From assembly GCA_034926605.1 (NCBI GenBank), contig JAYFQV010000013.1, positions 1-64,000 of the forward strand: a DNA stretch of 64,000 nt, written 5' to 3'. The notes beneath the pieces were generated by a model. That model made no database searches. It saw only the letters and a list, made by a program, of their open reading frames with translations, and was not told the DNA's origin. Made by a program: the position numbers and the translations under genes. Shown here piece after piece: positions 9,072 to 18,232 of the stretch (position 1 is the stretch's first letter; every line of letters begins with the position of its first letter). The stretch comes from CALXXL01 sp034926605 (lineage in GTDB: Bacteria; Verrucomicrobiota; Lentisphaeria; Victivallales; Victivallaceae).

Positions 9072-10188
9072 TGCGCTCGGTCTGCTGCTGCTGCCTTGGG
9101 CGGCGTTCGCTTCGCTTGAAGACCGCCGCGCCGAGCTCCAGCCCCGCCTGGAGGCGGCGTTCAATGACATTTTCAAAGACGTGAACCCGCCGGACGAAGT
9201 GGGCATATTCTGCTATTTGGTACGGGGCGGGGAATCCATGATGCTCGAATACCGGCTTTCCGGCGTCACCGCGGACACCAGTTTCCGCATCGCCAGCGGC
9301 ACCAAGATGTTCACCGCCTGCGCCGTGGCGAAACTCATCCTCGACGGCAAGCTCGACCTCGAAGGGCCCGTCACACGTTACATCCCGGAAAACTACCTGA
9401 TTCCCGACCGCGACAAAATAACCCTCCATATGCTGCTCAACCACAAGAGCGGCATCTTCGACCCCACCAATGCCGACATACCCGAAAACCTGAAACTGCC
9501 GTTTTCGGGACGGGACTATACCGACTATATCCAGGAATCCGATCCCGACCATACCTTCACCTGCGACGAATATTTCGCGCTGATCTCCAAATACCAGCTT
9601 CAGGAAGGCCCTCCCGGCGGCAGCTACTACTGCAACATGAACTATGCGCTGCTGACCGAAATAATCGGGCGCGCCGCCGGAACCGGCGCGACGGAGTTCA
9701 TCGCCGCCAACACCATCGTTCCGGCCGGCATGGAACACACCTTCATCCCGGAAAACGGCGGCGACCGTGCCCTGCCCGCACCGTTCCTGCATGGTTATGC
9801 GTGGACCGACCGCGCCGCCGGCAAGGTCCGGGACGCCACCGGGCGGAATCCCTCGGTGTTCATCGGTTCCGGCAACATCGTCTCCACTCCGCGCGACATG
9901 ACGCGGTTCGTGAAATGGCTGCTTCACACCCCGATGGGCCAAATAATGAAGCCGCCGCCGGAGGAAGGGTACGGACTGGGCATGATGCGCAAAGGCTCCG
10001 GCTACGGCAACGACGGTGCGTTCAACGGCTATTATTCGATAATGTTCTACAACGAGGAGCTGGATCTGGCCTGGTGCATCGTGATAAACCTGTGCGACTT
10101 CTCCGGCGACTTCGGATTTCAGGTCAACCGCATGACGCAATTCCAGGACGAGATGGTTAAAATAGTCGGCGACGCCGACAGAAAATAA
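9055..10188 (+). CDS. Exported serine hydrolase, class C beta-lactamase/DD-peptidase fold
   Basis: 377 residues, with a signal peptide (about residues 1-20, ending AAFAS). The catalytic S-x-x-K is SGTK (Ser81, Lys84). The second motif is Y-C-N near residue 190 (YYCNMNYALL). The third motif, usually H-x-G, appears as N-D-G within GYGNDGAFNGYYS, which is atypical. These enzymes act on D-amino-acid peptides or esters in the periplasm; substrate unknown. The ATG at 9055 is preceded by AAGGAG and lies within the end of the preceding gene; a longer in-frame start at 8956 would overlap that gene by more than 100 bp and lacks the signal peptide at its N-terminus. Confidence 0.85.
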   Translation: MRGLCSALGLLLLPWAAFASLEDRRAELQPRLEAAFNDIFKDVNPPDEVGIFCYLVRGGESMMLEYRLSGVTADTSFRIASGTKMFTACAVAKLILDGKLDLEGPVTRYIPENYLIPDRDKITLHMLLNHKSGIFDPTNADIPENLKLPFSGRDYTDYIQESDPDHTFTCDEYFALISKYQLQEGPPGGSYYCNMNYALLTEIIGRAAGTGATEFIAANTIVPAGMEHTFIPENGGDRALPAPFLHGYAWTDRAAGKVRDATGRNPSVFIGSGNIVSTPRDMTRFVKWLLHTPMGQIMKPPPEEGYGLGMMRKGSGYGNDGAFNGYYSIMFYNEELDLAWCIVINLCDFSGDFGFQVNRMTQFQDEMVKIVGDADRK

Positions 10189-10219
10189 CAGGCCCCATTT
10201 TTACCTTGAGGCGGGGATT

Positions 10220-10645
10220 TTAAAGTTGACCGCCGGTCAGCAGCGAATAAAGCTTGTGCACTATGTTGTGGGGATTGCAGACCATCGGGTAAGGCCCATC
10301 CGGAAAATACATTGCCATTCTGAAGGCGTATAGACCGATGAACGTTATCGCCAACGCGACGTAAACCCACTTCAGGCGATGCCGGTTGTTCTTCCACAGC
10401 GACATCGCAAGAACCACCGACACAGGAATCAGCAGCGGATGATATTTAAGCGACGCGCCCAAATCACCGCGCAAAAGCGCCAATCCGGCATGTCCCAAGC
10501 CGCACCCCGGACACGGCAACCCGGTCCACGTGCGCACCATGCACAGCGAATGGCTGCCTGACCACCATACCAGCAGAAAAAAGGCGGCGAATGCCGCCGC
10601 CAATACTGCGATTCCGTAACTAACTCTGTTTTTTGGCAATTTCAT
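10220..10645 (-). CDS. DUF2752 membrane protein
   Basis: 141 residues with about three membrane helices and the DUF2752 signature PCPGCGLGHAGLALLRGD (about residues 44-61), which carries two conserved Cys. Function of the family is unknown; it often sits beside other small membrane proteins. It overlaps the end of the upstream DUF4234-like gene by 26 bp, so the two are probably co-transcribed. Start MKLPKNRVS. Confidence 0.75.
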   Translation of the reverse strand: MKLPKNRVSYGIAVLAAAFAAFFLLVWWSGSHSLCMVRTWTGLPCPGCGLGHAGLALLRGDLGASLKYHPLLIPVSVVLAMSLWKNNRHRLKWVYVALAITFIGLYAFRMAMYFPDGPYPMVCNPHNIVHKLYSLLTGGQL

Positions 10646-10964
10646 TCAGTTGTGCCTGAAGAATCAGCATGGACACGATGCCAAACCCGAAAATATAAAG
10701 CAGCAGATTGACAATTGAGTTATCGGTGGGCGTAATTCCGGCTTTGGCTTCTCCTGCCGCGACTTCCTTGGAATATTTGAATATCCAGTAACAAGCGTAT
10801 GGAAAACATAGCATCATCAACAGCACATCCAAGCCGGGATTGATGGATTCATCCTGCAAATACTGCTTCAGTTCGGATCTGGTCAAATATGCCCAAAACA
10901 GAAAATACAGCCCGCAAGTGATAAACGACAGCAACAAGACTCCCACCACCGAACGCTGCTTCAT
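10620..10964 (-). CDS. DUF4234-like small membrane protein
   Basis: 114 residues with hydrophobic segments at about 6-26, 46-66 and 84-102, and the DUF4234-like pattern LLSFITCGLYFLFWAY...LYIFGFGIVSMLILQAQLNEI. Role unknown. An AGGAGG Shine-Dalgarno lies just before the ATG at 10964. First of a two-gene unit with the DUF2752 gene; codon use is more AT-rich than the neighbours. Confidence 0.7.
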   Translation of the reverse strand: MKQRSVVGVLLLSFITCGLYFLFWAYLTRSELKQYLQDESINPGLDVLLMMLCFPYACYWIFKYSKEVAAGEAKAGITPTDNSIVNLLLYIFGFGIVSMLILQAQLNEIAKKQS

Positions 10965-11005
10965 TTAAACCTCCTATTTATTGGTTTTGCACCAATATAC
11001 ACGCA

Positions 11006-12343
11006 TCAGACACAGCTGTCAAGACCGGCGCGGCGCATCCTTGCGGCAAACATGGTGTCCGAGCCGTTTGCCTGCGGGTCCGGCTGAACATAGCCGGGAG
11101 TCTCCGCGCCGGTGATCGGATCGCGGAAAGCCTCCAGCGCAAATTCCGGATGCGCGGCCATAAACTTATCCACCACCGCGCGGTTCTCCTCCTCGAACAT
11201 CGAGCAGGTGGCGTAAACCAGCACGCCGCCGGGCTTCACCCCGGCCGCCGCCTTGGAAAGTATCTCCAGCTGTATCGCGGCCAGGTCGGTCAGATCGGAT
11301 TCCGGCAGCAGCCAGCGGCCGTCCGGATTGCGGCGCCAGGTGCCGGAACAGCTGCACGGAGCGTCCACCAGCACGCCGTCGAAATTGGCGCGACGCGGAC
11401 GGCCTCCGTCCCACGGGCGGGTCTCGATGTTCGGAAAACCGGCGCGGCGGGCGCGCTTGCGCAAGTCGTCCAGCTTATAGCTCCGTATGTCGGTCGCCAC
11501 CACCGTTCCCTTGCGGTTCATCAGCGCCGCCAGCTCCAGCGACTTCCCGCCGGCTCCGGCGCAGCAGTCCCACCACCGTTCTCCGGGGCGCGGCGCGCAG
11601 ACCAGCCCGATCAGTTGCGAAGCAAGATCCTGAACCTCGAACCGGCCGGACCGGAAGGATTCCAATGTATATACGTTCACGCTTCCGGTCACCGCCAACG
11701 CCTCCGGCAGAGCCGGGTGGGGCTGCGCCGACAATCCGGCGGCAGTCAGTTCGGCCGCCAGCTTGGCGGGATCGCCGTCCTGTGTCCGCAGCCATAAAAA
11801 CGGCCGGGTCGCAAGCGATTCCAGCAGTCTGACGGAATCAAGCATCGGTGTGATATGACTAAGCGCCCAGTCCGGCAAAAGCCCGGCCGGATCGCCCCAG
11901 CCGTCCGGAGCATGAAGCAGCCTCCCGGCCGCGGCGACATCCCATACCGCCGGAACCGCGGCCCGCAGGTGGCCGGCCCAAAATCTGGCGGCCTCCGGCA
12001 GCGGCCCCGGCTGGTAGGCCAGCAGCGCCGCGCCCAAAAGCAATTTCGACTCCTCGACAGCGGTGAGTTCCGCCGTGCCGGACGTCTCAAACGCCGCCGC
12101 CTTTTCCGGCGGCAGCAGCAGCCGCAGCCAGCCCCAGAACCGGAAGAACCCGAACACCGTTTCGGAGATGAAGCGGCGGTCGCGCGAACCGAATTCACGG
12201 TGTTCGCGCATGATCGCGGCCAGCACCCGATCGGCCGGCCGGCGTTTCCCGAAAGCCTCCGCGGTCAACTGTTTCCACACCGCTTGGCACGAAGCGGACT
12301 GCGTCCGCAATTTGTCGTTTGATAATGTCGGTTTTTTGTCCAT
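11006..12343 (-). CDS. rsmB: RsmB/NOP-family rRNA (cytosine-C5) methyltransferase
   Basis: 445 residues. An N-terminal NusB-like helical domain (about 1-160) precedes an RsmB-type methyltransferase domain: SAM-binding WWDCCAGAGGKSLELAAL, VLVDAPCSCSGTWRRNPD (PC motif IV) and VYATCSMFEEEN, whose TC supplies the catalytic Cys. It methylates a cytosine of 16S rRNA (C967 in E. coli if orthologous). The ATG at 12343 was preferred over an upstream in-frame codon at 12379 because a promoter occupies that space; the -10 box is 7 nt before the ATG and no Shine-Dalgarno is visible. Confidence 0.85.
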   Translation of the reverse strand: MDKKPTLSNDKLRTQSASCQAVWKQLTAEAFGKRRPADRVLAAIMREHREFGSRDRRFISETVFGFFRFWGWLRLLLPPEKAAAFETSGTAELTAVEESKLLLGAALLAYQPGPLPEAARFWAGHLRAAVPAVWDVAAAGRLLHAPDGWGDPAGLLPDWALSHITPMLDSVRLLESLATRPFLWLRTQDGDPAKLAAELTAAGLSAQPHPALPEALAVTGSVNVYTLESFRSGRFEVQDLASQLIGLVCAPRPGERWWDCCAGAGGKSLELAALMNRKGTVVATDIRSYKLDDLRKRARRAGFPNIETRPWDGGRPRRANFDGVLVDAPCSCSGTWRRNPDGRWLLPESDLTDLAAIQLEILSKAAAGVKPGGVLVYATCSMFEEENRAVVDKFMAAHPEFALEAFRDPITGAETPGYVQPDPQANGSDTMFAARMRRAGLDSCV

Positions 12344-12350
12344 GACGCTT

Positions 12351-12379
12351 AATATACACCCTGCGGCATCCAACCACAA
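12351..12379 (-). promoter_or_regulatory. rsmB promoter, probably leaderless
   Basis: Minus strand: -10 TATATT (12351-12356), 17-bp spacer, weak -35 TTGTGG (12374-12379). The -10 box ends 7 nt before the ATG at 12343, the same geometry as at ligA. Confidence 0.55.
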
Positions 12380-12422
12380 ATTTTTTCACGCAATGGAAAC
12401 ATGGAAGGGTTGTTTTTGATGT

Positions 12423-12451
12423 TTGACATGCTAAGTTATGGCATTTATCAA
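12423..12451 (+). promoter_or_regulatory. Promoter of the RND efflux operon
   Basis: -35 TTGACA (12423-12428), 17-bp spacer, -10 TATCAA (12446-12451). The ATG follows at 12469, with AAAGAGA just before it. Confidence 0.5.
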
Positions 12452-12468
12452 CATCGGGACGAAAGAGA

Positions 12469-13635
12469 ATGAAAAGATACCTGTACATGTTTCTCATGAT
12501 TGTGGTCGGGGTGACCGTGGTTCTGGTCGTGCTCCAATGGCGCAAAGAGACCGCCGTGGTTGAACAGCCGCCCGGGTGGATGGACAAAATGGCGATCGCG
12601 GTGACCGACATAAAGAAGCGCGATCTCGCCGACGCCCGGATATTCACCGGCAACCTGAAAGCGAACAGCAGCTTCGACCTGGCGACCAAAGTGCCCGGAC
12701 GGCTTGAAACCCTTACGGTCACCACCGGCAACCCGGTCGAACCCGGTCAGCTGGTGGCCAAGATCGACGATGTGGAATACATCCAGCAGCTGGCTCAGGC
12801 CAAGGCCAATCTGGAAGTGGGCAAGTCGCAGGTGGCGGCGGCCAAGATCACGCTGGAACAATCCGAGCGCGAGTTCAAGCGTTACAAGTCTATGTATGAC
12901 AACAAAGTATGCAGTGAAGCCCAGTTCGAGCAAGCCGAGTCGGCCCGTAATTCCGCCCAGGCGATGCTGGAAATGCGCGAGGCCGATGTCAAGCGGCTCG
13001 CCGCCATTCTGGAAAACGCCGAAACCCGGCTGGCCGACACCACCATAACCGCGAACTGGACCGGCGGCGTCCGCTACGTGGGCAAGCGCTTTGTGGATCC
13101 CGGCGCGCTGCTGACGGTCAACGCCCCCATCATCACCGTGATCGACATCTCCGCACTGAAGGCCGAGATCAATGTGATCGAAAGCGACTATCCCAAGCTC
13201 AAACTCGGCGACGAGGCCATCATCACCACCGACGCCTATCCCGGCGAGAAATTCATCGGCAAAGTCTACACCATCGCCCAGAATCTCGACGCCGCGACCC
13301 GGCAGGCTCCGGTTACGGTTAAAATACCCAACACCGACGGCAAACTGAAACCCGGCATGTTCGTGCGGGTCACCATAGAATTGGCCCACCGCAAGAACGT
13401 GCCCACCGTGCCGCGCGAATCGATCGTCAAGCGCAGAGGCAAAATCGGGGTGTTCCTGTATCAGCACAAAGACGGCAACGTCCGCTTCATGCCCGTGAAT
13501 ACCGGGCTGGTCGACGGGAACGACGTTGAAGTCGACCTGAAAGACATATCGCTGCCGGTGGTTACCATCGGCGTCCATCAGCTAAACGACGGCGCGTCGG
13601 TCATCGATCCGGCGGAACTTGCCAAAAAAGAGTGA
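12469..13635 (+). CDS. RND efflux periplasmic adaptor subunit
   Basis: Membrane-fusion protein of 388 residues that links an inner-membrane RND pump to an outer-membrane channel. One N-terminal membrane anchor (about residues 4-24), then a barrel-sandwich (lipoyl) half with PGRLETLTVTTGNPVEPGQLVAKID, a coiled-coil hairpin (about 105-190, LAQAKANLEVGKSQVAAAKITLEQSERE region), the returning lipoyl half and beta-barrel domains with KLKPGMFVRVTIELA. Its last 17 bp overlap the pump frame, so adaptor and pump form one operon. No outer-membrane TolC-like gene is in the window. Substrate unknown. Confidence 0.9.
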   Translation: MKRYLYMFLMIVVGVTVVLVVLQWRKETAVVEQPPGWMDKMAIAVTDIKKRDLADARIFTGNLKANSSFDLATKVPGRLETLTVTTGNPVEPGQLVAKIDDVEYIQQLAQAKANLEVGKSQVAAAKITLEQSEREFKRYKSMYDNKVCSEAQFEQAESARNSAQAMLEMREADVKRLAAILENAETRLADTTITANWTGGVRYVGKRFVDPGALLTVNAPIITVIDISALKAEINVIESDYPKLKLGDEAIITTDAYPGEKFIGKVYTIAQNLDAATRQAPVTVKIPNTDGKLKPGMFVRVTIELAHRKNVPTVPRESIVKRRGKIGVFLYQHKDGNVRFMPVNTGLVDGNDVEVDLKDISLPVVTIGVHQLNDGASVIDPAELAKKE

Positions 13636-13642
13636 TTTTCAA

Positions 13643-16600
13643 ATGAGCGTTCCGCATTTCTCGGTAAGACGGCCGGTGTTTATCTCCATGGCCGCCTGTA
13701 TTGTGCTCATACTGGGCGGGGTTGCCCTTAAAAATCTGCCGGTTGACCTGATGCCGGAGATAACCTTCCCCGCGCTTTCCATATCCACCTCTTACGAGGA
13801 CGCCAGTCCGGAAGAAATGGAACAGCTGGTCTCCCGCCCGATCGAAGAAGCGGTCAGCGCGGTCACCGGGGTGGACACGGTCTCCAGCACGTCCAGCGAA
13901 GGCATAAGCTCGGTGGGAATCGAATTCACCTGGGGCACCGATCTCGACGAGGCCGCCAGCGACGTGCGCGACCGGCTGGACCGTGTGGTGGCCGGGCTTC
14001 CCGACGACGCAGACCGCCCGGTGCTGCGCAAGTTCGACTCCGCCAGTTTCCCGATCATGCGGCTTGGCGTGGGCACCAACCTGGAACTGCTGGAAGCGCG
14101 CAAACTGATCGAAGACCAGGTGCTGTACCGGCTTGAGCGCATCGACGGCGTCGCCTCCGCCCAGCTCGGCGGCGGCCTGGAACGCGAAATACAGATACTT
14201 TTCGACCGCGACAAGATCAAGAATCTCGACCTGACGCTGGACGAAGTGCTTTCCAAGATAAAGAACAGCAACGTCACCACCCCCGCCGGCAATATCAAGG
14301 AGAACCGCATCGAGGTGCGGGTCCGCACCCCCGGAGTATATACTTCTATTGACGAGATCGCCCGTACCGTCATCGCCGAACGCGACGGCGTACAAATACG
14401 CATCGGCGACATCGGCGAAGTTGTGGACACCCACAGCAAGGTCACCCGATATGTGCGGGTAAACCGTTCGCCCGGCATCTTCATCCAGATTTTCAAACAG
14501 TCCGGCGCCAACACCGTGCAGGTGGCCGACGCGGTGATGGAGGAAATCGAAAAGATCAACAGCGAAATGCACATGGTCCAAATAACGCCGGTGCGCAACA
14601 GTGCCGACTATATCAAAAATTCGCTGAACAGCGTGGCCGACTCCGCCATCTACGGCGGCGTGCTCGCCATTCTGGTACTGCTGTTCTTCCTGCGCAACAT
14701 CCGCAGCACCATGATCATCGCAATAAGCATCCCTATGAGCATCATCGCCACCTTCGCGCTGATCTACTTCTGCGGCTACACGCTGAACATCATGACGCTG
14801 GGCGGCCTGGCACTCGGCATCGGCATGCTGGTTGACAACTCGATCGTGGTGCTGGAGAACATCACCCGCCTGCGGGACAACGGCCTGGACCGCCGCGAGG
14901 CGGCGGTGCGCGGCACCACCGAGGTGTATGCGGCGATCACCGCCAGCACCCTCACCACCCTCGCCGTGTTCCTGCCGCTGGTGTTCGTGCAGGGTATAAC
15001 CGGGGTGATGTTCCGCCAGTTTTCAATGGTGGTGCTGTTCTCGCTGATGTGTTCGCTGTTCACCGCGATCACGCTGGTGCCCAGCATGGCCGGATTGCTG
15101 CTGAAGCGCAGTGTCCACCACAACGACGAAAACCTGAAGCCGGGCGAGCGCCTTTTCGCCTGGAGCGGCCGCATGTTCACCGGGCTCGAAAACGCCTATT
15201 CCTCGATACTGAGCGATGCGCTTAACCACAAACTCGTGGTAATCCTGATCGCGCTGGGCCTGCTGGCGGCTTCCGTCGCGCTGGTTCCGCGCATCGGCAC
15301 CGAATTCATGCCGAAAAGCGATGCCGGCGGCATCCGCGGCACGATCGAGGAGATGGTCGGCACTTCCCCGGAGGAAGTCAATAAAACCGTTATTTCGATG
15401 GAAGACGATCTGTTCCGGCTGATACCGGAGTCCGAAATGCAAGGCTATGTGGCGAGCGCCGGAAGTTCGTCATGGCACGCCTCCGGCGGCAACAAGGCCG
15501 ATATCAACATCAAGCTGTCACCGCGAACCGAACGCACCCGCAGCAACGAGGAAATCGCGGTTTTGCTTGGCAAATACTTCAAAAAAATCCCCGGCGTAAA
15601 AACCCGCTGGCAGGCGGAAACTGGCATGATGATGGGCGGCAGCTCCGGCAACGGCATCGAAGTGGAGATCCGCGGCTATGACTTCAAGGTGGCCGACCTG
15701 CTGGTGACACAGCTGCTGCCCAAGCTGGAAAAGATAGACGGCATCTCCAATGTGCGTTCAAGCCGTGACGACGGCATTCCGGAAAGCCTGCTTCGTATCG
15801 ACCGCGACAAGGCGGCCGACCTGCAGGTCTCGGTCCGCAATATCGCCGAAGCATTGCGCACCATCCTCGCCGGCACCTCGGCCGGCGAGTTCCGCGACGG
15901 CGGCGACGAATACACCATTCTGGTAAAGGTGAAGGATGCCGACCTGCTGACAGTGGACCGGTTGCTGGATATGACCATCCGCTCCCAGAACGGCGGTAAG
16001 GTGGTGCTGCGCAACCTAATCAAACCGGAATCCACCACCGGCGCGGTGGTGATCGACCGCAAAAATCAGGAACGGCTGGTAACGCTGACCTGCGACATCG
16101 CCAACCGCGATCTCGGCTCGGTGGCCGCAGATGTCCAGAAAGCGATAGATTCCATACCAAAGCCGGGCAATTTCACCATCACCATATCCGGCGACTTCGA
16201 AGACCAGCAGGACGCCTTCCGCGAACTTGCCACCGCTTTCTGGCTGTCGCTCGTGCTTGTGTACATGGTGATGGCCTGCCAGTTCGAATCGCTGCGCGAT
16301 CCGCTGGTGGTGATGTTCTCGGTGCCGCTGGCCGGCATCGGCGTGATACTGGCGCTGTTCCTGACCGGCAGCACCTTCAACGTCCAGAGTTTCATCGGCT
16401 GTATCATGCTGGCCGGCATCGTGGTGAACAACGCCATATTGCTGGTGGACACCGCCAACCGGCTGCGCCGTGAAGAAAACATGGAACTGCGCCCCGCGGT
16501 GTGCGAGGCCGGCCGACGGCGGCTGCGTCCGATCCTGATGACCACGCTAACCACCGTGCTCGGCCTGGTGCCACTGGCGTTGGGAACCGGCGACGGCGGA

Positions 16601-16747
16601 GAAATTCAGGCGCCGATGGCCCGCGCGGTGATCGGCGGACTCACCAGCAGCACGTTCATCACATTGTTCCTGATTCCGGTGATTTACATGCTGGCGGAGT
16701 CGATAAGGAAGAAGAAGAGTCAAGATTCTCCCGAGCCGCAAGACTGA
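13643..16747 (+). CDS. RND-family efflux pump (AcrB/MdtB type)
   Basis: Proton-driven inner-membrane transporter of 1034 residues. Starts SVPHFSVRRPVFISM with the first helix, then the large porter loop, helices 2-6 (GGVLAILVLLFFLRN, GGLALGIGMLVDNSIVVLENI with the family's LxxGxxVDxxI and two acidic residues), a second porter loop and helices 7-12 (VYMVMACQFESLRDPLVVM...GIVVNNAILLVD...RLRPILMTTLTTVLGL). This is the hydrophobe/amphiphile efflux layout. An earlier TTG at 13619 is in frame; the ATG at 13643 was preferred. Followed by a strong terminator. Confidence 0.93.
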   Translation: MSVPHFSVRRPVFISMAACIVLILGGVALKNLPVDLMPEITFPALSISTSYEDASPEEMEQLVSRPIEEAVSAVTGVDTVSSTSSEGISSVGIEFTWGTDLDEAASDVRDRLDRVVAGLPDDADRPVLRKFDSASFPIMRLGVGTNLELLEARKLIEDQVLYRLERIDGVASAQLGGGLEREIQILFDRDKIKNLDLTLDEVLSKIKNSNVTTPAGNIKENRIEVRVRTPGVYTSIDEIARTVIAERDGVQIRIGDIGEVVDTHSKVTRYVRVNRSPGIFIQIFKQSGANTVQVADAVMEEIEKINSEMHMVQITPVRNSADYIKNSLNSVADSAIYGGVLAILVLLFFLRNIRSTMIIAISIPMSIIATFALIYFCGYTLNIMTLGGLALGIGMLVDNSIVVLENITRLRDNGLDRREAAVRGTTEVYAAITASTLTTLAVFLPLVFVQGITGVMFRQFSMVVLFSLMCSLFTAITLVPSMAGLLLKRSVHHNDENLKPGERLFAWSGRMFTGLENAYSSILSDALNHKLVVILIALGLLAASVALVPRIGTEFMPKSDAGGIRGTIEEMVGTSPEEVNKTVISMEDDLFRLIPESEMQGYVASAGSSSWHASGGNKADINIKLSPRTERTRSNEEIAVLLGKYFKKIPGVKTRWQAETGMMMGGSSGNGIEVEIRGYDFKVADLLVTQLLPKLEKIDGISNVRSSRDDGIPESLLRIDRDKAADLQVSVRNIAEALRTILAGTSAGEFRDGGDEYTILVKVKDADLLTVDRLLDMTIRSQNGGKVVLRNLIKPESTTGAVVIDRKNQERLVTLTCDIANRDLGSVAADVQKAIDSIPKPGNFTITISGDFEDQQDAFRELATAFWLSLVLVYMVMACQFESLRDPLVVMFSVPLAGIGVILALFLTGSTFNVQSFIGCIMLAGIVVNNAILLVDTANRLRREENMELRPAVCEAGRRRLRPILMTTLTTVLGLVPLALGTGDGGEIQAPMARAVIGGLTSSTFITLFLIPVIYMLAESIRKKKSQDSPEPQD

Positions 16748-17261
16748 ACTCGCAGCCGCAGAAATTCTGACGGTAGAAGTTGTTTTCACGCGCTATCTGC
16801 GTTCCGCGCAGATAGCCGTTTTTTTTCTTGAAATCCCAGGGCTCGAACCCCATGAATCCGGAACCGACGGCGAGAATGACGGCGCTCGGCTTGCGCGGAC
16901 TCACGGTAAGGCTGGTGGCAAATTTGGCGAATCCGGCGGAGGCCGCGAACGCGGCGGTCCGGCACAGACTGAATTCGAAGCACTTGCGGCAGCGCGCCCC
17001 GCCCTCCGGCTCATCGGCCAGCGGCGCGCATTTGGCAAGCCAGGCGTCATGATCATAGGGATCCACCCACACCCTGACTTTGAAGATGCTGCCGAGTTCG
17101 CGCACATATCTCAGGCGACGGTCATATTCCGCCCGGTTCGCAAGGTTGCTGTTGGAAAAATAGAACGCCACTTCGCCGTAGGTTTCCAGCAGACGTTCCA
17201 CGCAGCCGCCGGCGCAGGGAGCGCAACAGCAGTGCAGCAATATGTTCCGTGAATCTTCCAT
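16659..17261 (-). CDS. queH: Epoxyqueuosine reductase QueH
   Basis: 200 residues. Reduces epoxyqueuosine to queuosine in tRNA, the non-B12 alternative to QueG. Seen: N-terminal LLHCCCAPCAGG, CRKCFEFSLCRTA in the middle and YRQNFCGCEFSL near the end, the Cys sets that bind the iron-sulfur cluster and an extra metal in QueH, plus SPRKPSAVI. The C-terminal about 30 residues run 89 bp into the convergent RND pump gene. The ATG at 17261 lies 7 nt after a -10-like box and lacks a Shine-Dalgarno; an earlier in-frame codon at 17312 would lie inside the divergent promoter region. Confidence 0.9.
   Translation of the reverse strand: MEDSRNILLHCCCAPCAGGCVERLLETYGEVAFYFSNSNLANRAEYDRRLRYVRELGSIFKVRVWVDPYDHDAWLAKCAPLADEPEGGARCRKCFEFSLCRTAAFAASAGFAKFATSLTVSPRKPSAVILAVGSGFMGFEPWDFKKKNGYLRGTQIARENNFYRQNFCGCEFSLAARENLDSSSSLSTPPACKSPESGTM
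16792..16826 (+). terminator. Rho-independent terminator of the RND operon, inside queH
   Basis: Perfect 10-bp stem (16792-16801 with 16807-16816), 5-nt loop, then an uninterrupted T run at 16819-16826. It lies 45 bp past the pump stop, antisense within the conserved C-terminal coding part of queH. Confidence 0.85.
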
Positions 17262-17268
17262 TATTAAT

Positions 17269-17297
17269 AAACTACCCGCAATTTGCCCCCAATGCAA
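17269..17297 (-). promoter_or_regulatory. queH promoter candidate
   Basis: Minus strand: -35 TTGCAT (17292-17297), 17-bp spacer, weak -10 TAGTTT (17269-17274), 7 nt before the ATG. Its -35 box abuts that of the divergent promoter at 17299. Confidence 0.4.
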
Positions 17298-17298
17298 C

Positions 17299-17326
17299 TT
17301 GAAAATCCGCATTTCTGCTTTAAATT
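17299..17326 (+). promoter_or_regulatory. Promoter of the HprK-like/mutS operon
   Basis: -35 TTGAAA (17299-17304), 16-bp spacer, -10 TAAATT (17321-17326). The ATG is 9 nt further on, at 17336, with no Shine-Dalgarno. Confidence 0.55.
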
Positions 17327-17335
17327 ACTTTCATT

Positions 17336-18232
17336 ATGATTGAACTGCTTTCCGCCAAAATCCCACTGGCCGGCGGGGGATGTTACGGATACACCGCCGA
17401 CGGAGAATTTGCCGAGGAACAGCTCGCGCGCATCGCCGGTATCTGCGGAACCTCGGCCAAACGCGAGCCGCTGCCCGCGGACTGTTTCCGCTGTGACATA
17501 ATCGAAGTGCCCCGCGCCGAAGCGATCCGCCTTACCGCCGCCGAACCCGGCCTGATCACCGTATGCGAGCCGTACATCGTGATAAAACTGCCGGAAGATC
17601 TGTCCGCAGCAAAAGTTTATGTGGTGCGAGGCGAGAAACTCAACGCCAAACGGCTCGGGTTCATGTGGCGGCGCTTCTACTATCTTGCCTTGATCTCCTG
17701 CGTGTCCCGCCGGAACTGCAGCGTGGTGCACGGCATCCTCGCCCGTCGGGAAGACGGCATGGCGGCGATCATTTCCGGCCCCAGCGGAGTCGGCAAATCG
17801 ACCGCATCGCGCCGGCTGCCGCCGCCGTGGAAGGTGCTGGCCGACGACTGTCTGCTGGTCTCCCGCCTCGCCGACGGCTTCCACGCGCAGCCGGTACCCA
17901 CCTGGAGCATCTTCTACGCCGGCACCGCCGCCGAACGCGATTTCGACTGCGCCCAAACTGTCAGACTGTCCCACATCTTCCTGCTCGACCGCGGCGCCGA
18001 CTACACCGAGAAACTCGATTTCCAACAGACGCTGATGGGTTTCACCCGCTCGGTGGGCGACATGACAAGGCTGCTTACCGGCTCGGTGCCGCAGCCCGTC
18101 GGCAAATCCATCTACAACCGCGCGTTCAGACTCGCCTCCGAAATGGCGCGCGAACTGCCAAGCCACCATCTTTTCGCAACCTTGGACGGCGAATTCTGGA
18201 AGGCGATGGATACGGCGATGGAGGAATCATGA
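17336..18232 (+). CDS. HPr-kinase-like P-loop protein
   Basis: 298 residues. A Walker A motif GPSGVGKST lies at about residues 147-155, followed by LADDCLLV (Walker-B-like) and VPTWS. The order resembles the kinase half of HprK and the ScmC-like proteins of ribosomal-peptide cassettes, which are HprK-derived. The N-terminal 120 residues are not recognised. No HPr, radical SAM or PqqD-like gene is nearby, so neither PTS regulation nor peptide maturation is supported by context. Its stop overlaps the mutS start (ATGA), so the two are translationally coupled. Confidence 0.55.
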   Translation: MIELLSAKIPLAGGGCYGYTADGEFAEEQLARIAGICGTSAKREPLPADCFRCDIIEVPRAEAIRLTAAEPGLITVCEPYIVIKLPEDLSAAKVYVVRGEKLNAKRLGFMWRRFYYLALISCVSRRNCSVVHGILARREDGMAAIISGPSGVGKSTASRRLPPPWKVLADDCLLVSRLADGFHAQPVPTWSIFYAGTAAERDFDCAQTVRLSHIFLLDRGADYTEKLDFQQTLMGFTRSVGDMTRLLTGSVPQPVGKSIYNRAFRLASEMARELPSHHLFATLDGEFWKAMDTAMEES

